The notes under the pieces were generated by a model. That model saw only the letters and a list, made by a program, of their open reading frames with translations, ran no database searches and had not been told where the DNA came from. From an uncultured Verrucomicrobia subdivision 3 bacterium (GTDB lineage Bacteria > Verrucomicrobiota > Verrucomicrobiae > Limisphaerales > UBA11358): a DNA stretch of 64,000 nt. Below, piece by piece: positions 58,144-64,000 of this stretch. Where the stretch lies: contig CAIXPZ010000311.1 of the NCBI GenBank assembly GCA_903921455.1, forward strand, positions 62,001 through 126,000, given 5' to 3'. The translations under genes were made by a program, and so were the position numbers. The stretch's first letter is position 1. Each line of letters opens with the position of its first letter.

Positions 58144-60627
58144 ATGAAAGTAACTCTCAACTGGCTCAAACAATACGTTGATTTCAACTGGTCGCCCGAG
58201 GAATTGACTGAGCGGCTCACCATGCTTGGCCTCGAAGTCGAGGGCGTGCAGAAAATCTCCAGCGCATTCGACGGCATCGTCGTGGCGCAGGTCATCACGC
58301 ACGACAAACATCCGGGCGCAGACAAGCTTTCGCTCTGCCGCGTCAACGACGGCACCGGCGAGCGCCAGATCGTCTGCGGCGCGCAGAATTTCAAGGCCGG
58401 CGACAAAGTGCCGCTCATCCTGCCCGGCGCATCGCTGCCCATGAAGGCGGGCGACAAAGAGCCGTTCACCATCAAGGTCGGCAAGATTCGCGGCGTGGAA
58501 TCGCACGGCATGATGTGTTCGCACGAGGAACTCGGCCTCGATCCCGAAGCCATCGGCCACAAGAAGGAAGATGGTCTGCTTATCCTGCGCGAGGACGCGA
58601 AAATCGGACAATCCTTTGGCGAATATCTTGGCCGCAGCGGTAGCGATGTGGTTTATGATCTCGAAGTCACGCCGAACCGTCCGGACTTGAATAGTGTCAT
58701 CGGCATCGCCCGCGAAATCGCGGCGCTCACGGGCAATCCGCTCAAAATTCCCAGTGTGAAGTGTTCAGTTTCAAGTGTTCAGCCCGCAGCCCTGAACCCT
58801 GAACACTTGAAACTTGAAACTGCTTCACTGGTTTCAGTGAAGCTTGAAGATTCAGAATTTTGCCCGCGTTACACCGCCCGCGTCATCAAGGGCGTGAAGG
58901 TTGGACCGAGTCCAGCATGGCTGCGCGACACGTTGGAAAAAGTCGGTATCCGCAGCATCAGCAACGTCGTGGACGTGACGAATTACGTGATGCTGGAGAT
59001 CGGCCAGCCGCTGCATGCGTTTGATTATCATCTCATCGCCAAGGGCGCGGACGGCAAGCCGACCATCGTCGTGCGCCGCGCCGCTGCGAACGAGAAATTC
59101 AAGACCCTCGACAATCAGGAACGCACGCTGACGAATGAAATGCTGTTGATTGCGGATGAGACGAAAGGCATCGCGCTCGCGGGCGTGATGGGCGGCGCCA
59201 ACACGGAGATCAACGACTCGACCGTGGACGTGCTCATCGAGAGCGCGTATTTCGCGCCGGTGAACATCCGTCGCACGAGCAAGCTGCTCGGCTTGCGCAG
59301 CGAATCGAGCTATCGCTTCGAGCGCGGCGCGGACGTTGGCATCAGCGACTGGGCCAGCCAGCGCGCGGCCCAATTGATTTTGGAAACTGCCGGCGGCCAG
59401 GTGGCGGAAGGCGTCGTGGATATTCAGCCGAAAGCGAAAGAGGAGAAGCAGATCACGCTGCACTTTGCCAAGTCGAAGGATTTGCTCGGCATCGGCATCT
59501 CGCATCTGGACCAGGTTTCCTACCTGAACAAGCTCGGCTTGAGCACGGTGTCGCAACAGCCCGGCGAATGCACGTTCAGCATCCCGTCGTGGCGCGTGGA
59601 TATCAAACGCGAAGTGGATTTGATCGAGGAAGTCGGCCGGCTGTTTGGCATCGATAAAATTCCCAGCACGCCACCGCGCGGGGCGCTGGGCGCAAATGCA
59701 TTTGATTCGGTCTATGACCAGATCGGCGAAGTGCGCCGCATCCTGGCCGGTCTCGGCTTGAATGAAGCGCAGGGACAGACGCTCATTGGGAAGTCAGAAT
59801 GCAGAAGTCAGAATGCAGAAGAAATCGTGGCGCTGGCAAATCCGTTGAGTTCGGATATGGATGTGCTCCGCCCGAGCCTGTTGCCGGGCTTGATCCACTC
59901 GCTGCGGCACAATGTCAGCCGCAAAATTTACGACGTGGCGCTGTTCGAAATCGGCCGCGTGTTCACGAACGCGGGCGGCCAGACGAAAGAAAATCGCAGC
60001 GTCGCGATCGCGATCACCGGCCAACGCGCCCTGCCCTTCTGGAGTGGCGAAGATCGCGCCGCAAAGTTTGACGCCTACGATTTGAAAGGTTTGGTCGAGG
60101 AATTCATCGAGCAATTTGGTCTGCGCGGCGTGATGTTCGGCAAGCGCGGCGAAAGCACGGCAATATTTCTCGAATCCGCCACCGTAACGCTCGGCGGAAA
60201 ACTGCCGCTCGGCGAACTCGGCCAGTTGCTGCCGACGCTCGCGAAGAAATATGATCTGCGCGACGCGGTATTCCTCGCCGAGTTCAATCTGGATTTGCTG
60301 TTGTCCAAGCGGAATCCGGCAAAATCATTCAAGGCGCTGCCGCAATTTCCCGCCAGCCGCCGTGACGTGGCAATGATTGTGCCGGAAGCGGTGACGCACG
60401 AAGCGGTGCTTTCCGCGGTAAAGCAGACCAAACCGGCCAATCTGGAATCGGTGGAGCTGTTCGACATCTTTCGGGGCAAGCATGTTCCCGAAGGCCAGAA
60501 GAGCCTCGCCTATGCGTTCACGTATCGCGCCGCCGACAAGACGCTGACGGATGGGGAAGTGAATTTGGCCCACGAGAAAATTGTGACCGCATTCAAGGCG
60601 CAATTATCCGCGACGTTCCGGGAATAA
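58144..60627 (+). CDS. pheT: phenylalanine-tRNA ligase beta subunit
   Basis: Second subunit of PheRS. MKVTLNWLKQYVDFNWSPEELTERLTMLGLEVEGV, the tRNA-binding OB domain (HPGADKLSLCRVNDGTGERQIVCGAQNFKAGDKVPLILPGA), the B3/B4 editing domain (CPRYTARVIKGVKVGPSPAWLRDTLEKVGIRSISNVVDVTNYVMLEIGQPLHAFD) and the C-terminal ferredoxin-fold domain are all present. 827 residues. Two in-frame repeat stretches stand out: residues about 205-234 and 549-560. Ends directly against the ABC permease gene on the other strand. Confidence 0.96.
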   Translation: MKVTLNWLKQYVDFNWSPEELTERLTMLGLEVEGVQKISSAFDGIVVAQVITHDKHPGADKLSLCRVNDGTGERQIVCGAQNFKAGDKVPLILPGASLPMKAGDKEPFTIKVGKIRGVESHGMMCSHEELGLDPEAIGHKKEDGLLILREDAKIGQSFGEYLGRSGSDVVYDLEVTPNRPDLNSVIGIAREIAALTGNPLKIPSVKCSVSSVQPAALNPEHLKLETASLVSVKLEDSEFCPRYTARVIKGVKVGPSPAWLRDTLEKVGIRSISNVVDVTNYVMLEIGQPLHAFDYHLIAKGADGKPTIVVRRAAANEKFKTLDNQERTLTNEMLLIADETKGIALAGVMGGANTEINDSTVDVLIESAYFAPVNIRRTSKLLGLRSESSYRFERGADVGISDWASQRAAQLILETAGGQVAEGVVDIQPKAKEEKQITLHFAKSKDLLGIGISHLDQVSYLNKLGLSTVSQQPGECTFSIPSWRVDIKREVDLIEEVGRLFGIDKIPSTPPRGALGANAFDSVYDQIGEVRRILAGLGLNEAQGQTLIGKSECRSQNAEEIVALANPLSSDMDVLRPSLLPGLIHSLRHNVSRKIYDVALFEIGRVFTNAGGQTKENRSVAIAITGQRALPFWSGEDRAAKFDAYDLKGLVEEFIEQFGLRGVMFGKRGESTAIFLESATVTLGGKLPLGELGQLLPTLAKKYDLRDAVFLAEFNLDLLLSKRNPAKSFKALPQFPASRRDVAMIVPEAVTHEAVLSAVKQTKPANLESVELFDIFRGKHVPEGQKSLAYAFTYRAADKTLTDGEVNLAHEKIVTAFKAQLSATFRE
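58756..58845. repeat. palindromic insertion in frame in pheT (site 1)
   Basis: AGTTTCAAGTGTTCAG (58767-58782) is an exact inverted repeat of 58799-58814, and CTTCACTG (58823-58830) of CAGTGAAG (58835-58842). It reads in frame as CSVSSVQPAALNPEHLKLETASLVSVKLED in a linker before the B3 domain. Confidence 0.75.
59790..59819. repeat. tandem repeat in frame in pheT (site 2)
   Basis: GAAGTCAGAATGCA is repeated in direct succession and reads in frame as KSECRSQNAEE, before IVALANPLSSDMDVLRPSLLPGL, where other enzymes have a short loop. Confidence 0.65.
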
Positions 60628-61791
60628 TCAGACGGATTTCAACGCCGAGATGACCGGCAGCCGCGCCGCGCGGATGGCCGGCAGCAAGCTGCCGACGACC
60701 CCGACGACGACGGCAAAGATAATCCCCTTCGCGGCGAGCCAGGGGGTGATGCGGAATTGAAACACCGTTTCGCTGAACGTATTGAAGCTCATCGTGCCGG
60801 TGGAATAGCCATGCAACGGCAGCGCCAGCAGACAGCCAATCACCCCGCCGAGCGCCGCGAGCAGCGCGCCTTCGAGAATGAAGCCGGCGAGAATCGTCCG
60901 CCGGCGGAACCCCAGAACCCGCAGCGTGCCGATTTCGCGCGTGCGTGAACCGACGCTGGCATACATGGTGTTCATCGCGGCAAAAATCGCGCCGATGGAC
61001 ATCGCGGTGGCGAGAAAATTGCCAAGCACCTTGATCGGCATGGCGGTCGCGGTCTGCTTGGCGTAATACTCCACCTCGGAATCCGCGCGCAGCGGCAGGC
61101 GCTTGTCCGCCTCAATCCGCGCAGAAATTTCCGCCGCCGCCTGCGGACTCACGCTGCGGACGAGCACGCTGGAATAGCTTTGCCGGTCATAAATCGCCCG
61201 CGCCTCGTCCGCGTCCATCCAGACTTCGGAATCAAAGGCGCTGTTGCCGCCGTCAAATTCGCCCACCACCGTCAGCCAGTTTCCCGCCGTCTTGAATTGG
61301 TCGCCGGCCTGGAAGCCGGAAAAACGCTTTGCCATCTTGGAACTGACGACGACCTCGCGCTTGCCGGGCACAAACCAGCGGCCGGAAATCAATTTCACCT
61401 GCGGGCGCAAAAACCGTCCCATCGGCGTGAGTCCGCGCACGGAAACATTCGCCTCGCCTTTGCCGTCGATGCGCGGCTGGCTGATCAGGGTGACGACATC
61501 GGCGGAAACCAGCGGCACGCCCTGCTCGTCACGCGCGATCTGCGGCCAATAACGAATCGTCTGGAACTGCGGGAGCGAGACCTGACTGCTCGATTCCGCC
61601 GTGGAACCTTTGCGGACCACCATCACATTGCGCGGGTCGCCGGTGTTGCTGGCGGATTTTTCCAGGCCCACCGCCAGCGCCTGCACCAGCACGAACACGG
61701 CAACGACGAGCGCGATCCCCAGAATCGTCGCCAGCGTCGCGCGCCAGCGGACGATGACGTTGCGGATATTGTAGGTCAGCGGCAAAGCCAT
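60628..61791 (-). CDS. MacB-type ABC transporter permease (FtsX domain), subunit 1
   Basis: A 387-residue permease with one N-terminal helix (TLATILGIALVVAVFVLVQALAVGL), a large periplasmic domain (MacB_PCD-like, about residues 40-240) and three C-terminal helices of the FtsX type (SIGAIFAAMNTMYASVGSRTREIGTLRVLGFRRRTILAGFILEGALLAALGGVIG). Works with the ATPase at the end of the window. It begins one base after the stop of the next gene, with which it is surely coupled. Confidence 0.88.
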   Translation of the reverse strand: MALPLTYNIRNVIVRWRATLATILGIALVVAVFVLVQALAVGLEKSASNTGDPRNVMVVRKGSTAESSSQVSLPQFQTIRYWPQIARDEQGVPLVSADVVTLISQPRIDGKGEANVSVRGLTPMGRFLRPQVKLISGRWFVPGKREVVVSSKMAKRFSGFQAGDQFKTAGNWLTVVGEFDGGNSAFDSEVWMDADEARAIYDRQSYSSVLVRSVSPQAAAEISARIEADKRLPLRADSEVEYYAKQTATAMPIKVLGNFLATAMSIGAIFAAMNTMYASVGSRTREIGTLRVLGFRRRTILAGFILEGALLAALGGVIGCLLALPLHGYSTGTMSFNTFSETVFQFRITPWLAAKGIIFAVVVGVVGSLLPAIRAARLPVISALKSV

Positions 61792-61792
61792 T

Positions 61793-62944
61793 TTAATCCA
61801 ATGTTTTCAAACCGTTCACCACACTCATGCGCGCGACGGAAACGGACGGCGCAATGGCAGAAACGATGCCCAGCACCGCCGCCACCAGCGCGGAAAAACC
61901 GATGATGCGCGGCGTGACCTCAAAAGTGACGAAGATGCCATGCGTCATCTTGCTGATATCGCCATAGGTGTAGGCGCAATACGCCGCGCCGATGCCGATG
62001 ACCGCGCCGAGGGTGGACAAGCCGAAGCTTTCCGCGAGGATGAACGCGAACAGCTCGCGCCGCCGGAAGCCGAGCGCCTTCAGCACCGCCAATTCGCGGA
62101 ACCGTTCGCGGATGGCCATGCTCATCGTGCTGGCCGTCACCAGCACCAGCGTGAAGACGACCACCGTGCTGATGGACGCGACGAGCGCCTTGATATTGCC
62201 GAGCATCGCGATAAAGCCGAGCTGGAAGGCGCGTTCGCTTTCCGCGCGCACCTCGGCGGAGGTGTTTTCAAAGGCCCGGTTCACGGCGGCGGTGACGCGC
62301 GGCATGTCCTCGGCGGATTTCACCTTGAGCCACCACATTCCCACCATGCCGGGCGTGCCGAGGGAATCATCCAGATAATCCTGCCGGAACAGCATGTTGC
62401 GGTCATCCGGCGTGCCGGAATAAATCCCCGCGACGCGGAAGGTCAGCGAGCCGGGATACACCGTGCTGTCGAGCACAAACCGATCGCCGGGCTTCAAGCC
62501 ATATTTCTCCGCGGTGACTTTGCCGAGGACGCACGAATCCTTCTGCTCGTTAAAGGTGATATAGCCCGCCGCCGCCATCTTGGCATCGGCGAACACCGTG
62601 CCGAGCGCCTTCGGATCAATGGCAAATTGCGCAAAGCTCATGCCCTCCTCGCCTTTGTATCTGCCGCCGAACCAGGTGAACGGCGTGACGCCCTCGACGC
62701 CGGGAATTTTCTCGATGATGCCGCGCTGCCGGGCCGGCAGCGGATTCGTCAGGGAAATTTTATTGCGCACCGCCACGCGCAGTTCCGCGCCCGAACTTTC
62801 CGGCGGCTGCGTCAGTTCCCGCAAGGCGACTTGCAACGTCACCAGCAAGAACAAACTCGCCGCCACGCTCGACACCGAGAGAAAAGCGCGGCGCTTGTTG
62901 CGCAAGGCGTTTTTAAGAATGAAAGTGCTGATAGTCATTTCCAA
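61793..62944 (-). CDS. MacB-type ABC transporter permease (FtsX domain), subunit 2
   Basis: A 383-residue paralogue of the previous permease. FLSVSSVAASLFLLVTLQVALRELTQ is the first helix; a periplasmic domain (VEGVTPFTWFGGRYKGEEGMSFAQFAIDPKALGTVFADAKM) and the block VFTLVLVTASTMSMAIRERFRELAVLKALGFRRRELFAFILAESFGLSTLGAVIG follow. Two different permeases form the transporter with the LolD/MacB-like ATPase. No membrane-fusion protein gene is seen in the window. Confidence 0.88.
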   Translation of the reverse strand: MEMTISTFILKNALRNKRRAFLSVSSVAASLFLLVTLQVALRELTQPPESSGAELRVAVRNKISLTNPLPARQRGIIEKIPGVEGVTPFTWFGGRYKGEEGMSFAQFAIDPKALGTVFADAKMAAAGYITFNEQKDSCVLGKVTAEKYGLKPGDRFVLDSTVYPGSLTFRVAGIYSGTPDDRNMLFRQDYLDDSLGTPGMVGMWWLKVKSAEDMPRVTAAVNRAFENTSAEVRAESERAFQLGFIAMLGNIKALVASISTVVVFTLVLVTASTMSMAIRERFRELAVLKALGFRRRELFAFILAESFGLSTLGAVIGIGAAYCAYTYGDISKMTHGIFVTFEVTPRIIGFSALVAAVLGIVSAIAPSVSVARMSVVNGLKTLD

Positions 62945-62965
62945 TTTACTATTGCAAACGCCAAT

Positions 62966-63319
62966 TTACTTACATTTGGACGCCGAAATGCGAGAGGCGG
63001 CGATGATGGCCGTTAGTTCACGCGCTTCCTGCAACAATGATTCCAATCGCGTGGGCGGCACGATGCCGGACTCCATGACCAGTTCCAGCCAGAATTGCGT
63101 CTCGTCCGCTTCCTCCTCGGCGATGCCCAACTTGGCGATGAACTCCGCCTTGGATCGCCCCTTGCCGGCGGCGCGATAATTGGCCGCGACCGAAATTCCT
63201 GAACGCACAATCTGTCCAGCCAGCGCGCGACCCGACGCCGTGCGCGGCAGCGAATCCGCCAGCTTCATAATCCGCAGCGCTAACTGCTTCGTCCGTAATT
63301 TCATCTCCTCGGCTGTCAT
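62966..63319 (-). CDS. four-helix-bundle (23S rRNA intervening-sequence) protein
   Basis: A 117-residue protein of the S23/IVP family (TIGR02436). MTAEEMKLRTKQLALRIMKLADSLPRTASGRALAGQIVRSGISVAANYRAAGKGRSKAEFIAKLGIAEEEADETQFWLELVMESGIV is diagnostic. The family forms pentamers of four-helix bundles; it was found in intervening sequences of 23S rRNA genes but is common elsewhere, function unknown. Here it sits inside an ABC exporter operon, between permease and ATPase genes and with AATTTAC/AATTG-type repeats on both sides. Confidence 0.85.
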   Translation of the reverse strand: MTAEEMKLRTKQLALRIMKLADSLPRTASGRALAGQIVRSGISVAANYRAAGKGRSKAEFIAKLGIAEEEADETQFWLELVMESGIVPPTRLESLLQEARELTAIIAASRISASKCK

Positions 63320-63373
63320 GGTTCGTTTGATGTGTTCAATAGAAATTGGCAATTGGCGATTGAAAATTGCAAA

Positions 63374-64000
63374 TCACGAAAGCTCGCCCTTCTCCAAATG
63401 AATCTGTCGCGTGCCGAATGCCGCCGCCTTGGGATCGTGCGTGACCATGATGATGGTTTTGCCCGCATCCTGGCGCAGCGATTGCAGCACGCCCAGCACT
63501 TCGTGCGCGCTGTGGGAATCCAGGTTGCCCGTCGGCTCGTCGGCCACGATGAGCTTGGGATCCGTCACCAGCGCCCGGGCGATGGCCACGCGCTGCTCCT
63601 GGCCGCCCGATAATTGCCGCGGCAGATGTTTTGCGCGATCACTCAAACCCACCAGGTCCAGCGCGGTCGCGACCTGCCGGCGCCGCTGGGCGCGGTTCAA
63701 CTGCGTGAGCAGCAGCGGCAGCTCCACATTCTCCGCCGCCGTCAGCACGGGGATCAAATTGAACGTCTGGAAGATGAAGCCGACATTTTGATTCCGCCAG
63801 TCGGCGAGTTCCGATTCGTTCAACCGCGTCACGTCCACATCCTGCACGCGGCATTCCCCGCTGGTCGGGCGGTCCACGCCGGCGATGATGTGAAGCAGCG
63901 TGGACTTGCCGGAGCCGGACGGCCCCATGAGCGCGAGAAATTCCGCCGCCGCGATATCGAGGGAGATGTTATCGAGCGCGGTGACATCGATTTCGCCTTG
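63374..64000 (-). CDS. MacB/LolD-type ABC ATPase (cut by window end)
   Basis: ATPase of the exporter, seen from residue [13 protein letters not shown] start at the window edge. Walker [25 protein letters not shown]-loop [24 protein letters not shown], signature [15 protein letters not shown], Walker [18 protein letters not shown], switch His in [11 protein letters not shown]. All motifs are intact, in contrast to the MlaF-like protein at 50830. The true start lies beyond 64000. Confidence 0.92.
   Translation of the reverse strand, partial: QGEIDVTALDNISLDIAAAEFLALMGPSGSGKSTLLHIIAGVDRPTSGECRVQDVDVTRLNESELADWRNQNVGFIFQTFNLIPVLTAAENVELPLLLTQLNRAQRRRQVATALDLVGLSDRAKHLPRQLSGGQEQRVAIARALVTDPKLIVADEPTGNLDSHSAHEVLGVLQSLRQDAGKTIIMVTHDPKAAAFGTRQIHLEKGELS

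Overview
The window looks like a chromosomal segment of a member of the Verrucomicrobiota, probably a soil or freshwater lineage. This is an inference from gene content. Prepilin-type secreted proteins of the [20 protein letters not shown] kind stand as single genes. There are many exported glycan-degrading enzymes (GH172/DUF2961, GH5, GH35, GH95, heparinase-like, GH28). The DNA is GC-rich and strewn with short hairpin and text-like repeats. I see no rRNA, tRNA, CRISPR array or replication origin.

Layout. 1-3270: three genes of a Mu-like transposable element (transposase C-terminal part, MuB/TniB-type ATPase, GemA/gp16-like protein), cut by the window start and without further phage genes downstream. 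3396-15644: small zinc-ribbon proteins, rnhC, mutY, a cysteine desulfurase, an exported Fe/Mn superoxide dismutase, pdxJ, VanZ-like, comEC-like, folB, an LprI-like lipoprotein, a HAD-NUDIX fusion and a large-subunit pseudouridine synthase. 15645-22432: a disturbed, repeat-rich region with gene remnants (FlgT/CsgG-like tail, fibronectin-III tail, ghosts of both ends of purM), a GH172 enzyme, an AT-rich prepilin-like gene, purM and a GH5 enzyme. 22433-28793: a tight glycan operon GH35-GH95-heparinase-like. 28821-31971: another prepilin-like protein, purD and nadA. 32059-40318: a phosphate regulon (PiT, DUF47/PhoU-like, porin, PstSCAB, PhoU) with three sites shaped like Pho boxes. 40364-43407: an arsenic operon arsR-arsM-acr3-arsC with a palindromic operator and a terminator. 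43457-49513: fmt, adk, two exported proteins, a 21-nt tandem repeat that encodes heptapeptides, a sugar-nucleotide epimerase and a DUF4197 protein. 49534-52475: an Mla-type lipid transport operon whose ATPase has lost most catalytic motifs. 52535-56204: cupin, EamA transporter, rhodanese, GH28. 56360-60627: rpmI-rplT, then pheS-pheT. 60628-64000: a MacB-type ABC exporter with a four-helix-bundle (23S rRNA intervening-sequence) protein gene inside the operon.

Genes that work together. PiT, the porin and Pst form a low- and high-affinity phosphate uptake set. The adjoining ars genes deal with arsenate that enters by the same route: ArsC reduces it, Acr3 exports arsenite, ArsM methylates it, ArsR controls the set. 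The GH35, GH95 and heparinase-like enzymes, all with export signals, suggest stepwise attack on a fucosylated, uronate-containing polysaccharide outside the cytoplasm.

The most unusual features are: (i) short palindromic or tandem repeats that sit in frame inside housekeeping genes (mutY, purM, pheT twice, probably the pseudouridine synthase), in one case sharing a 15-nt word with an intergenic repeat; (ii) ghost copies of the 5' and 3' ends of purM on either side of the intact gene, with a multi-hairpin element in between; (iii) a 12-unit, 21-nt tandem repeat encoding a pure heptapeptide-repeat frame; (iv) an Mla-type ATPase and a ComEC-type protein whose catalytic motifs are eroded.
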